Position numbers and translations under genes: made by a program. This document shows, piece by piece, positions 1 through 9,388 of a stretch of DNA of 19,399 bases. Numbering within the stretch: the stretch's first letter is position 1; each line of letters begins with the position of its first letter. Origin of the DNA: an uncultured Clostridium sp. (GTDB lineage: Bacteria > Bacillota > Clostridia > TANB77 > CAG-508); assembly GCA_947062645.1 (NCBI GenBank), contig CAMSQT010000005.1, forward strand, positions 1-19,399, given 5' to 3'. The notes below the pieces were generated by a model, which was not told where the DNA came from, did not search any database, and worked only from the letters and a program-made list of their open reading frames with translations.

Positions 1-46
1 TACACTCGATCCAACACTCTTTCCCTACACGACGCTCTTCCGATCT
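1..46. other. Illumina adapter contamination at contig end
   Basis: Positions 14-46 match the 33-base Illumina Read 1 adapter that ends in GCTCTTCCGATCT. Positions 1-5 (TACAC) fit the end of the P5 oligo, and 6-13 (TCGATCCA) sit exactly where an 8-base i5 index would be. This is library sequence, not genome, so the biological sequence starts at 47. On the minus strand the adapter appends the artificial peptide tail DRKSVV and a stop codon to the first gene. Confidence 0.97.
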
Positions 47-2376
47 ATCTTTAACTCATTAATGTCTGTGTCCATTTTTTCATATTTAGTATAGGTATAA
101 GTTATTTCTTGTCCATCTTCATCTTTTTGTCCTGTAGAAGCTGTTCCAGAATCTGTTTCCGTATAGGTTGTATGGGATTCACTTTGTGTCTTTGTTGCAC
201 TTCCTTTAATATTTATAATTTCTTCTTGTTGACCTTCACTCCAATTTAAAGCTTCTCTACTATAACTATTTTCTTTATAGTATTTTACACTCCATGTATC
301 AGCATAAGTAACTTCTATTTTTGGTCTGCATATTTCTGTTATTGTTGTTGTTGTATCTATTACTTTATCTTCATAATTATATTCACTAATAGATGCTTCT
401 TGTTTTTCCTTTGTCGTATCCACTGTTTTTGTCGTTGTAACTTCATCTTGAACAGCTATTACAATTTCTGTATTCAAAACTTCTTCTGCCAATTGTTCCG
501 AAAACGCTTTTTCATTACTATCTATGTAAAAATACAATAAATATTCATATGGCATAATATACTTTTCCAATACTGTACTTAAGTCAATTGCTGAATTGTT
601 TTCTATCATTATATCTCCATTATTACTATTCCATGTTGCTGTTATCAAATTATTATTTTCGTCTAAGGTAAATACTTTTAAAGCCTCTAAATTGTCATTT
701 TGAACAAGATTGTCCATTTCTTGTTGCTCTACATATTTTAAATTATAAACTTTTGATTCTATACTCGTTTGCGTACTTCCACTATTATCAGCAATAGCTA
801 CTAATCCACTATGATCTGCTTCTAGATATTTTAAAATTCCATCTACAATTCCTTGCGCACATAAGTCTGTTCCATTTTCTTTTAATAATTTAGCATCTGG
901 ATTGTTATCAATAAATCCACCTTCCGTTACAACAGACGGAAATCCAGATTTTGCTGCACTTTCTATAATCCCTAAATTTCTAACAGCACATCTTTCGTTA
1001 TCTGGCCCAGCACCTTTATTTGGTAATCCCATTGAATTAGCCATTCCATCAGATAAGAATTGTGCTAATTGCTTAGAAACATTATCTCCTTTTTTATAAA
1101 TAGCTTGTACACCAGATCCTCCACCAGCATCATAATGAATTTGGATACATAATGTTGGGTTTGCTTCTCTTGCTAGCTTAGTTCTATCTCCTTTTTTAAT
1201 TCCTCCTCGGTTACTAGATGTACTACCTGTTTGAACCACTTTTATATTGGTATATTCTTTTAATAATTCTTCTACTTTTTCTGCTGTTTTTATAGTTAAT
1301 TTTTCTTCTACTAAACTTCCTTTCCTTGCTCCTGTATTATCTGTGTTATTATGTCCTGCTGCAATAGCTATCGTATACATTTCACCTTCTTTTCCTGCCA
1401 TCTTATCTGCTTTTATTTTTGGTTTTACTTCTTTTTCTTGTTGTGCTGTTTCTTCCGTGTCTTCTTCTGTATTTTCTTCTGTTTCTTGTTCTGTTTCTTC
1501 TATTTCTACCATATCTTCTTCTGTCATTAAGCTAGTGGAACGAACAAACACTTTTCCTTTTTTAGAATCTTCTACTTCTACATAAATAACAGTTTGTTTC
1601 GTTAACACATTAGTAGCTTTTTTGTAAGTCCCTGTATAAGTAACTTCTGTACCATCTTGAATTGTTTCATATTCATTAACAGCATCTTTTTTTACTTTTT
1701 CATACCAGTGTCCTGTATCTTGTCCAGGTCTTATTAAAGAAGCTGTTTGTTCATATATAGTTGCTTCTCCTTTTATGATTAGTTTTTGTCCTTGTTTCCA
1801 AGTCTTTACTATTTCTTCATTATTTGGATTTTCATTTATATCATGAATCTCTTCATCTTGTTCTATGGCAGAAGATTCACCTCTTCCTGGATTATCATCT
1901 ATTGAGCCAATTGTTTTATTAGGTGTTACTCTCCTAATGTTTGTTGAACCTTGAAATCCATCACTGTCTTCTGGAATATTACCTCCTAAATTAGGAAATT
2001 GTGTAATAACTTCTGCTTTGATTAGCTTTTTTATAAATTCTTCTGCTTCTCTTTGTGGTAAATTGTGTAATCCTGCTTTATATCTAGAGTTTTCAACTAT
2101 TTTTTCTACTTTCTCATCAATTCCTTCTCCAAAATCTAAGTAATATCCACTATCATCTGGGGATTTTTTAATTTCTATTAATTCTTTTAGTTCGTCTACT
2201 TTTAATTCTTTATAAATATCTTTGACTGTATTTTTAGCCGTTCCTAGTTGTGATACTAAATCCCAAGAAACCATGATTGTTCCACTTGCAATAAGAAGTA
2301 CCATTCCTTGAAGAAAAATAGGTAATGATTTAAAGAACATTATTACTTTTGTTGATATTCCTTTTATTATCTTCAT
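47..2376 (-). CDS. Membrane-anchored N-acetylmuramoyl-L-alanine amidase (T4SS-linked), 3'-truncated by contig end
   Basis: Likely cleaves the amide bond between N-acetylmuramic acid and the stem peptide, opening the wall for the neighbouring secretion channel. Residues 20-38 form one membrane helix. Residues about 199-283 resemble an SH3-like fold, and 286-316 are a Glu-rich linker. Residues 334-518 form an Amidase_3 domain with the expected zinc and catalytic residues: H342 (AAGHN), E357 or E358, H414 (IQIHYD) and E485 (VTEGGF). The C-terminal region (about 540-776) is unassigned and Thr/Glu-rich, and includes LEKYIMPYEYLLYF. The last genomic codon is K776; the remaining residues and stop come from adapter, so the true C-terminus is missing. 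The start follows GAGGTGAATTA-ATG, 24 bp after the VirB8-like gene, in the same operon. The amidase call is firm; the role in secretion is inferred from context. Confidence 0.9.
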
Positions 2377-2400
2377 TAATTCACCTCTTTTCTTCTTTTA

Positions 2401-3345
2401 CTATAATTCTATCTTTAATAAATTTGCTTGTATTTTTCCATTCTTTTCATATTCTTTTTGGTTTACGATATCTATAAAATTTATCGACATAATGTCATTT
2501 TGATTATTATATACACTATTAAATTTAATTTTTATGTTTTTAGTTTCATTTGACTTTATTGTTAAATCTTTTTTAGCTAATTCATGGGTAAAAGCTTCTA
2601 TTTTATTTCCATTTTTATCTTTTAGATATATGGTCTTATTTTTTCTTCTTGCGTCTAATAAAATAGGATCTTTCACATTATTCTTTATTTCAAATGTATA
2701 TATTTTATAATCTAAATAGATATCTACTATTGAAACTTCTGCTGTTATCATATCATTACTTTGTTTTTTGTTAACTTGTTTTTTTCCGATATATTTATTA
2801 ATATTTAATTTGAAGGTATCTTCTTCTGGTACAATTGTTACGAAATCTTCCACATATTCTTCATTTGATTTTCCTGTTAACAACATATTATCAAATATTT
2901 TTACTTGATAAATATAAATATCTTCCGAGGATTTTGTCCACGATTGAAAAGAATATTGTTTATCTCCTTCAAATTTATCTTCATAATATAGTTTCTTAAA
3001 TTGTTCTTTTGTTGGATATAATTCTTCTTTTACATCTGGCGCCAATAGTTCATAAGCTTTATCTGGTTCATGATTAATGCAATAAGTATAAAATCTGTCT
3101 ATTATGTTACCAAATTCTTCTCGGTATTGTTTTGGAATGCTTCCTCCTTCAATTATTGTCTGGCTCTCATTGCGATAAGAAACAACATTAGATGCTGTTT
3201 CTTCTTCGCTTATACTATTATTTTGCATTTCTTGTTTTGCTATATTATTTAGTACTTGTACTAGCATTATAATAAATATGATAGCTAAAATAATTCCCCA
3301 TACTTTGATTCGATTTTGGTTATAAAATCTTAATAATTTATGCAT
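2401..3345 (-). CDS. VirB8/TcpC-like single-pass T4SS protein (putative)
   Basis: A protein of about 314 residues with a short cytosolic N-terminus, one membrane helix (about 16-33) and a soluble outside part. Residues about 72-190 read as an NTF2-like fold (REEFGNIIDRFYTYCINH, then YELLAPDVKEELYPTKEQF), the fold used by VirB8/TcpC scaffold proteins. Residues about 200-314 look all-beta and may be an Ig-like domain. An upstream GTG at 3354 is possible, but AAAGGA lies only 2 nt from it, so I prefer the ATG at 3345 with about 11 nt spacing. The gene sits directly between the VirB6-like and amidase genes in one operon. The VirB8 assignment rests on topology, fold impression and position, not on a recognised signature. 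Confidence 0.6.
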   Translation of the reverse strand: MHKLLRFYNQNRIKVWGIILAIIFIIMLVQVLNNIAKQEMQNNSISEEETASNVVSYRNESQTIIEGGSIPKQYREEFGNIIDRFYTYCINHEPDKAYELLAPDVKEELYPTKEQFKKLYYEDKFEGDKQYSFQSWTKSSEDIYIYQVKIFDNMLLTGKSNEEYVEDFVTIVPEEDTFKLNINKYIGKKQVNKKQSNDMITAEVSIVDIYLDYKIYTFEIKNNVKDPILLDARRKNKTIYLKDKNGNKIEAFTHELAKKDLTIKSNETKNIKIKFNSVYNNQNDIMSINFIDIVNQKEYEKNGKIQANLLKIEL

Positions 3346-3360
3346 ATGTATCACATTCCT

Positions 3361-5817
3361 TTATTTACCTAGTTTTCCTACTTTTTTATACATGTCGCCT
3401 CTGTCAAATATTTCAGCTAATGTTTGCGCTGCTTTTTGTTGATCTTTTGGATTTGCTAATTTAGAAGATACTACACCTTCAAAGGCTGCACGTTTCTTTT
3501 CATCTTCGATGTTATCTTTTCCAAATCCATTTTGGTGAGCAAAGGATGCCATATCAACATATTGTTTATGATTTTTTCCACCTACTTCTTGTCCTGTTCT
3601 ATATTCTGCTTGTAAAGCATTTTGAATCATAGTTTCATCTTTAACACCTGCTTCTCTATAATCAGATGCTGCTTCCATTAAGTCTTCTACTTTACCTTTA
3701 TATTTCATTTTGTTCGCCAATGATTTATATTTCTTCTTTTCATTTTCATCTTTCATAAATTCTTTTTTAGCTTTAGCATTTTGCTTTTCTCTTTGCATTC
3801 TAATTGCTTCTTCTTCGCCAAATCGTTCCTCATTATATGCATTTTTAGCTTCTCCTGCAACTCCTACAGCTCCTGCTACTAATGGTTTTGCCACACCATC
3901 ATATAGATTTCCTGTTACAGCACTTCCTGTTAATGCTCCTGCCCCCATAAATTGAGCTGTTTTTGCTAAATCTCCAGTTGTAATACCTGCTGCTAATCCA
4001 ACTGCTGCTCCTGCTGCTGCTCCTATTGCATGAACTCCTGTTCTTGTAGCAACTCCTGCCACTTTACGTGCTATTTTTCCTTTATTATTCCATACTTGTT
4101 TTCCTGCACTACTTGCCCCTCTTATCGCTACTTTTCCTAAAGCTCTTGTAACCGATCTTTTTGGTTTTATCATATTTTTTCCTTGGTTGTTTGCTTGTCC
4201 ACTAATATTACCAGTTCTTTGTTGACCTCCAATATTACCAGCTCCTTGTTGACCTCCAATATTACCAGCTCCTTGTTGACCTCCAATATTACCAGCTCCT
4301 TGTTGACCTCCAATATTGCCAGCTCCTTGTTGACCTCCAATATTGCCAGTTCCTTGTTGATTTCCAAAACTAGACAAGTCTCCTGCTTCATTTGGTGGCA
4401 TCCAAATATCATCATTTATATTTTCCTTGTCACTACTTTTTTCTCCAGATGCTTTACCTTTAGATTTTCCTCCAGGTCCTAAATTAGCTAAGTGCTTTAA
4501 TCCAGACATAGCAAGTGCACCTCCTGCAAAAGAACCAAAGCCACCTGTAGATTCTGCTTTGTCTAAACCAAACATCTTCTTAATAAATTTCTCTGCTGGT
4601 ATTAAAAACCCTATTGCCACTAATGCATAGACTGGATTTTTAGCAACAAGTTCATACGCTGAACCTACAAAAACTACATATAAAATCAAATGTACTGGTT
4701 GTATGATTGCATTCAGGGTATATTCTTTAAACCACATATTAAAAGCTTGCGCCTTTCCATCCCCTGCTTTATCAATAGGATAGGTTAATGCTACCAACGG
4801 TGCTATCATAGTAAAAAATGCCATATATAAAAATCTTTTAAAGTATAAAACGGTAAACATACATGTATAAACTACTAATGCCCAATAAATAATAGAGTAA
4901 GATGCTGCTGTTGTTGCTTTATGATTTTGTGCAGAAAATCTAATAAGTCCCATTAAATTTGTTTTAAATGCCACACTATCTTCTGGTATTTTTACAGTAT
5001 ATCCTTCATTTACTGTATTCGCAAAAAGTTCTGTACACTTATCTGTTAGCATTAATACGGCCGACATGATAAAATGAATGAAAAACACTAAACATAAGGC
5101 AACTGCCCAATCATTTATACTTTGTTTATATTTTGCTTTATCTTCTGCAGTTGAACTAAGCAAAATACGAATCCCCAAATAGATCAGTACAGATAACAAT
5201 CCTACAATGGCAATGTTTCGAAATGATTTATACCAATTCGCAATGGTTCCTCTTAGTGTTTTTGCTGCTGATTCTGATTTTTCTTTTGCATTTTCCTCAA
5301 ATTTACTATTTCCTTCTACATAAATTGATTGATAGCTGTTTTCTCTCAAAAAATTAATGTCTAATGTAGCAATATTATTAGCAAATATATTTTCCGGAGA
5401 ATATAGCATATTAGGAATCGCATATTTAGCGTCAAACCATTTTGTAAGACTTGTATCAATTTCTCCATCTCCAAATGTAATAGTTCTAGAGTCTCCATCG
5501 CTAACATTATCATAATTTGCATACAGCCAAGACTTGTTATTTGTTAAATTGGGATCATTTTGTCCAAGCATCGCTGAACCAAAGCCATTTGCTCCTAGCA
5601 TAAAGTTATTTAATCCTCCCATAATTACATCACAAACCCATGTAAATAAGCCCATTATCTCTTTTGCTAAGGTTCCTCCTATGCTCCAGCCATCGTCATC
5701 TCCATCTCCATCTGCAAAAACCGCACTATAAGGAGCTAAAGTAAAACTTGCTATTACTATAATAATCATTACAACCATTATCTTTTGTAGGGTCGATTTT
5801 TTGGTGAAAAATTTCAT
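3361..5817 (-). CDS. VirB6/TrbL-like polytopic inner-channel protein with repeat-bearing tail
   Basis: An 818-residue integral membrane protein. It has a signal-like N-terminal helix (12-35, ending YSAVFADG), an extracytoplasmic segment, then several membrane helices (about 201-221, 235-257, 307-325, 328-347, 370-388, 394-408). This matches the VirB6/TrbL component of Gram-positive T4SSs, which forms the membrane channel with VirB4. Between its first two core helices is SSTAEDKAKYKQ, very like the loop of the pilins upstream. After the helices come a Gly-rich stretch (SGGFGSFAGG-like, about 424-440), a charged linker, six 9-residue NIGGQQGAG-type repeats (485-538), an Ala/Gly-rich amphipathic stretch (about 590-690) and a charged helical tail. 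The start follows AAGGAGG-CAAAA-ATG, 15 bp after the ATPase stop. The tail is longer than the channel core; its function is unknown. Confidence 0.8.
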   Translation of the reverse strand: MKFFTKKSTLQKIMVVMIIIVIASFTLAPYSAVFADGDGDDDGWSIGGTLAKEIMGLFTWVCDVIMGGLNNFMLGANGFGSAMLGQNDPNLTNNKSWLYANYDNVSDGDSRTITFGDGEIDTSLTKWFDAKYAIPNMLYSPENIFANNIATLDINFLRENSYQSIYVEGNSKFEENAKEKSESAAKTLRGTIANWYKSFRNIAIVGLLSVLIYLGIRILLSSTAEDKAKYKQSINDWAVALCLVFFIHFIMSAVLMLTDKCTELFANTVNEGYTVKIPEDSVAFKTNLMGLIRFSAQNHKATTAASYSIIYWALVVYTCMFTVLYFKRFLYMAFFTMIAPLVALTYPIDKAGDGKAQAFNMWFKEYTLNAIIQPVHLILYVVFVGSAYELVAKNPVYALVAIGFLIPAEKFIKKMFGLDKAESTGGFGSFAGGALAMSGLKHLANLGPGGKSKGKASGEKSSDKENINDDIWMPPNEAGDLSSFGNQQGTGNIGGQQGAGNIGGQQGAGNIGGQQGAGNIGGQQGAGNIGGQQRTGNISGQANNQGKNMIKPKRSVTRALGKVAIRGASSAGKQVWNNKGKIARKVAGVATRTGVHAIGAAAGAAVGLAAGITTGDLAKTAQFMGAGALTGSAVTGNLYDGVAKPLVAGAVGVAGEAKNAYNEERFGEEEAIRMQREKQNAKAKKEFMKDENEKKKYKSLANKMKYKGKVEDLMEAASDYREAGVKDETMIQNALQAEYRTGQEVGGKNHKQYVDMASFAHQNGFGKDNIEDEKKRAAFEGVVSSKLANPKDQQKAAQTLAEIFDRGDMYKKVGKLGK
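4204..4365 (-). repeat. 27-bp tandem repeat (6 copies) inside the VirB6-like gene
   Basis: Six head-to-tail 27-bp units (4204, 4231, 4258, 4285, 4312, 4339) with no spacers. The central units are near identical and the two end units carry several changes. In frame they encode NIGGQQGAG-type 9-mers (residues 485-538). Because 27 is a multiple of 3, copy number can change without a frameshift. The repeat also keeps other frames open, which explains the spurious antisense reading frames here. Confidence 0.95.
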
Positions 5818-5832
5818 TTTTGCCTCCTTGTT

Positions 5833-7803
5833 TTAACTATTTCCTGCTCTTTTTCTCATTTGTACTAATTTATTTAAGTTCGTTTCTACAAATTCAAATT
5901 CTTTTGCTGTTGGTGTTATTTGTAAAATTGCTGTATCTGCCCCAACTTTTAACAAACCTTCTCCTTTTAAACATGTAATTAAAAATCTTGCTTCTCCATC
6001 ACTTAATTTGAAAACTGATTTTAAGTACTCAATTTCTGATTTATCTTGTGCTAAAAATAGTTTCGTATCTGATGATGTTAAAACTGCTTGTGCCTCTGGC
6101 TTCTCATAGAAGTCTTGAAATCTTTGCGAAACAATAGCCAAAGAAACATTTCTTTTTCTAGCACGTCTTGCCATGGTATTTAAGAAGTCTACTGCTTCTG
6201 GATATGGTAATAACATCCATGCCTCGTCTACTAATACTCTTTTCTTCTTTGCTTTGGTTCTATCTTCACTATTTTTCTTAACATATTTCTCCCAAATCCA
6301 TGAAAGTAATATTTGTTGTGCAAGTGGTCTTGCAAATCTTTCTTCTAATTGAGAAATATCTAAGTTGATAAATGGTGCTCCTTCTAATAATTCAAAAGTA
6401 GATTGTCCATCAAAATATGCCATTTGTCCGTTGTATTCACGAATATATTGTTTCATAACTTTTAATAAATAACTATAATGGAATTGATAATCTGGGTTTT
6501 TATTGTCCATTGCTTTTCTTTCAATTCTATGATACCAGCTTCCTATTGTTGGCATTTCCTTTTTTTGTTTATATAATTTATCTCCCGCTTGTAATTTATC
6601 TCCTGTTTGGTATAAACTATTTGGATTATTTGTAATTCCAATACTTGCATATTCTTCTGCAACAGATTCTGCAATAACTTGTTTTGTTAATTCGTTTACA
6701 TCTGTACTTCTGGTACTTCCTCTTGCCATCGTAAGTAATGCTTGTGTTACGTCTTCTACTTTGTTTTCTACATTTAAAGCTGTTCTTTCTCTTCCTGTGA
6801 TAGCATCTCTTACTACTTCTGGTTCAATATCAAATAAATTAATAACCGTACTTGAATTTGGACTTAATACTACATTAATTCCTCCTAAACTTTCTGCTAC
6901 AATGGTATATTCCCCTTCTGCATCTAATGCCAAACTTTCTATACCCATTAGCACAGAAGAACGTGAAATTAGAGTTTTCATGGTTACTGATTTTCCGGCA
7001 CCAGATTTTGCAAAAATAACCATATTGTAATTGGTTAATGATGGGTGGAAATTGTCAAACAAAATCGGGGTTCCAGTTTGTTTATTAAATCCTAATGGTA
7101 CTCCCGTAGGATGCCCTACTTCCGAAGTGGTAAATGGAAAAACTGTTCCCATAGATCTACTGTCAAAAGCATGTGTCTTCTTTACTTTATCTTCCATTAG
7201 TGGCAAGTTAGATTTAAAAGCATCTTCTTGTATTGCCCATGCACTTTTCATGCCTACTAATGATTTTGACATTTCTGCTGATAATAGTTTTGTTAGTCTA
7301 TCTAAGTCTTCCATATTGTATGTAAATAAGGTAGAAATTACAGATGCTTCATACATTTTATTAAATCCTGCTGCAATTTCATCTCTTAATTGTTCTGCTT
7401 CAAATCGTTTTTGTGATAAGGTACTTTCTCTATTGATATTACCTCTATCTGCTGCTACTATTCTTTCTGTTTCTAGCTCATTAATAACTTTATTTAATTC
7501 GTTTTGTGAACGTGATTCTGCAATTGGTGTAATATAAATAGAAGTATTAATATCTCCAAAAAAGTATAAATCTCTAAACAAGTCTGGAAAGCTACACATA
7601 CGAGGTAATGTGGAAACAAAGAAGCTTCTTGCATATCGTTTTACATTTGATATGATTTCTAAGTGATCTATTTTAGAAGCATCAATTCCTGATGGTGCAA
7701 TTAGTTCTTTTATTGTTTGTGATCTTAATCTTCCTGGTTCTTCTTTTCTATTCAATTGTCTGTTTCTTTCTTCCTCTAGCTGATTTTTTCTTGACTTCTT
7801 CAT
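5833..7803 (-). CDS. VirB4-like conjugal transfer ATPase
   Basis: A cytosolic, membrane-associated ATPase that powers pilus assembly and substrate transfer in T4SSs. I take the start at 7803 (656 aa), where AAAGGAG lies 9 nt before ATG; an upstream ATG at 7860 has no comparable site and would overlap the previous gene more. In 656-aa numbering: an N-terminal VirB4 segment (about 52-95, with RYARSFFVSTLPRM and DLYFFGDINTSIYI), Walker A AKSGAGKS at 265-272, the following LALDAEGEY strand (about 291-299), Walker B RVLVDEAW at 522-529, and RNVSLAIVSQR (about 551-561). The overall pattern fits the VirB4/TraE group of Firmicutes elements (CD1110-like). It overlaps the upstream TraC-like gene by 56 nt, suggesting coupled translation. 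The first about 50 residues are highly charged. Confidence 0.93.
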   Translation of the reverse strand: MKKSRKNQLEEERNRQLNRKEEPGRLRSQTIKELIAPSGIDASKIDHLEIISNVKRYARSFFVSTLPRMCSFPDLFRDLYFFGDINTSIYITPIAESRSQNELNKVINELETERIVAADRGNINRESTLSQKRFEAEQLRDEIAAGFNKMYEASVISTLFTYNMEDLDRLTKLLSAEMSKSLVGMKSAWAIQEDAFKSNLPLMEDKVKKTHAFDSRSMGTVFPFTTSEVGHPTGVPLGFNKQTGTPILFDNFHPSLTNYNMVIFAKSGAGKSVTMKTLISRSSVLMGIESLALDAEGEYTIVAESLGGINVVLSPNSSTVINLFDIEPEVVRDAITGRERTALNVENKVEDVTQALLTMARGSTRSTDVNELTKQVIAESVAEEYASIGITNNPNSLYQTGDKLQAGDKLYKQKKEMPTIGSWYHRIERKAMDNKNPDYQFHYSYLLKVMKQYIREYNGQMAYFDGQSTFELLEGAPFINLDISQLEERFARPLAQQILLSWIWEKYVKKNSEDRTKAKKKRVLVDEAWMLLPYPEAVDFLNTMARRARKRNVSLAIVSQRFQDFYEKPEAQAVLTSSDTKLFLAQDKSEIEYLKSVFKLSDGEARFLITCLKGEGLLKVGADTAILQITPTAKEFEFVETNLNKLVQMRKRAGNS

Positions 7804-8980
7804 TTGCTTTTTCTCCTTTCTCTTGAGATTTTTGTATTTGATCAATTGCTTTTTGTGCAATCTCGCCTCCTACATATTGTTTGTTTTCTTCTAAAATGAT
7901 TTTTGCCATTTTTTCGACTAAAATTTCCAGATTCCTTTCTTTCTCAGTTGCAATTTGCTCTGGTGCAGATTTTACTTTTTCAATCGTTTTATTAGCTAAT
8001 TCCACTGCTTTTTCCTCTACAACTTCATCTAATGCTTTTATTTTTCTTTCAAAAACATCTGGTGCTGTTGAATATAATTCGTCATAACCTGCTTGCATTG
8101 CTTTGTCAATTCCATAGCTTTCTGCTTCGTCCCTGTTATAAGCAACATATAGTAGCTCTATTAACTCTTTAGAAGACAGGATTTTTCCATTTACAGAACA
8201 GGAAGATAAAATTCTAATAATAGACTGACATTTTGTATATAACTCTGAAAACGCCATATTTTTAATTTCTTCATAGTTATATTTATCATTTCCTGCTTCC
8301 TCCATAATATATGGAATAACTACATAATATTTTTTATTTAATACACTTTTATTTAAGCTCATTTTTTCTGTATTACTTACTAAGTCCTTCCCATATTCTA
8401 ATAAATTTCTTTGCTTTGTCATTTCAAATAAATATTTATCTAATTCTGCTTGTGTATAAATATCCGCTACTTTCATTTGTTCATATTGGTACATCATTTG
8501 TCCATATTTATCTTCTACTTCTTTTACTTTTTCTTTATAGCCAGCTATACTATTTTCTAAGTTTATAGTTCTTGTTTGGATGTAAATTTGTATAGGATGT
8601 CTTAAAGTATTTAAAAATTGTTGAAAACCTTCTTCTACTGATACTTTTTCCATTTTTGACATTAAGTCATAGTTTACTCCTTGACATTCTATTACCATTA
8701 AGAATCTTTTTCCTTTTTTTTGTACAATCATATTGTCTTCAATTTTATCAAATTCCATAAAATTCATAATGGATTCTTTACTATAAGACATATCAACAGA
8801 TTGTTTTGTCACATTTTTTTTATTTTTTTGATTTGTTATTAGATCATAATTGTTACTACTATTTTTTTTGATTTTTTCTTTCGTTCTTAAAATTAGAAAA
8901 ATAGTAATTAATATAACAAGTATAAAAAGCATAATTCCTAATATAATCATTAATATTTGTGATATTGTATCATTACTCAT
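7748..8980 (-). CDS. TraC-like membrane protein, resembling a detached VirB4 N-terminal domain
   Basis: A 410-residue protein with one N-terminal membrane helix (8-32). Residues about 75-285 resemble the N-terminal, non-ATPase region of TraC/VirB4 proteins: KGKRFLMVIECQGVNYDLMS, QQFLNTLRHPIQIYIQTRTI, KKYYVVIPYI and a late KELIELLYVAYNRDEA. No Walker motifs are present. The last about 100 residues are a Lys/Glu/Ala-rich helical or coiled-coil tail ending in basic KKKSARGRKKQ. It lies between prgI (8-nt overlap, ATGAGTAA) and the VirB4 ATPase (56-nt overlap), so the three are probably made in fixed proportion. SD GAGGAGG lies 9 nt before the ATG. I infer that it anchors or regulates the ATPase at the membrane. 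Confidence 0.72.
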   Translation of the reverse strand: MSNDTISQILMIILGIMLFILVILITIFLILRTKEKIKKNSSNNYDLITNQKNKKNVTKQSVDMSYSKESIMNFMEFDKIEDNMIVQKKGKRFLMVIECQGVNYDLMSKMEKVSVEEGFQQFLNTLRHPIQIYIQTRTINLENSIAGYKEKVKEVEDKYGQMMYQYEQMKVADIYTQAELDKYLFEMTKQRNLLEYGKDLVSNTEKMSLNKSVLNKKYYVVIPYIMEEAGNDKYNYEEIKNMAFSELYTKCQSIIRILSSCSVNGKILSSKELIELLYVAYNRDEAESYGIDKAMQAGYDELYSTAPDVFERKIKALDEVVEEKAVELANKTIEKVKSAPEQIATEKERNLEILVEKMAKIILEENKQYVGGEIAQKAIDQIQKSQEKGEKANEEVKKKSARGRKKQTIE

Positions 8981-9341
8981 CTTTTGTTTCCTCCTCTTTT
9001 TCTATTGCTTCTTCTTTTTGATATACATATATTTTGTTTTTTTGCATTTTAAATTTAATGGCTCTTTTTATAACATCATCTATATTTTCTCCACCTGTCT
9101 TTTTGGTAAATTCAAAATTATTAGTATCTGGAATTTTGAAGGTTCCTATAATAAATCCTATCAGACCTAAAATTCCTATTGAAATAACGCCTGCAACCCC
9201 TAATCCAATTAGATTAAATAGAAAATAGAAAACAACGCCTATTCCTATTCCTATTGCTGTATAGATTAATGCTTTAGTAGAAAATATATAAAGAATTCTT
9301 CCTTCTCCTTTTACGTTTCTCGGTAAATTATAGGTTCCCAA
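8973..9341 (-). CDS. PrgI-family T4SS membrane protein (VirB3-like)
   Basis: A small two-helix membrane protein of the PrgI family, usually encoded just upstream of VirB4 in Gram-positive T4SSs and treated as the VirB3 equivalent. GTYNLPRNVKGE at the start is typical, followed by helices at roughly residues 22-42 and 46-66, the IPDTNNFEF segment and a charged Glu/Lys tail. A GTG at 9359 would give 6 more residues, but a strong GGAGG lies inside that extension, 8 nt before a TTG at 9341. I therefore call TTG as the start (122 aa). The stop overlaps the next ATG in ATGAGTAA. A promoter and two terminators lie just upstream. Confidence 0.85.
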   Translation of the reverse strand: MGTYNLPRNVKGEGRILYIFSTKALIYTAIGIGIGVVFYFLFNLIGLGVAGVISIGILGLIGFIIGTFKIPDTNNFEFTKKTGGENIDDVIKRAIKFKMQKNKIYVYQKEEAIEKEEETKDE

Positions 9342-9388
9342 TTCTAATTCCTCCTTCACGAAATTTTATCTATTTCCCCTTATATCTA

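Noticed and set aside
4204..4365. CRISPR array
   Set aside because: Repeats are directly contiguous, in frame and without spacers.
4183..4482. Plus- and minus-strand ORFs across the 27-bp repeat
   Set aside because: They exist because the 27-bp unit lacks stops in other frames. The channel protein frame is clearly the real one.
7031..7537. 168-codon plus-strand ORF
   Set aside because: Antisense shadow of the VirB4 ATPase.
7804..7860. Upstream ATG extension of the VirB4 ATPase
   Set aside because: No SD at 7860, whereas AAAGGAG is well spaced before the ATG at 7803.
9342..9359. GTG start for the PrgI protein
   Set aside because: The only strong SD lies inside this segment and points to the TTG at 9341; PrgI proteins usually begin near YNLPRN.
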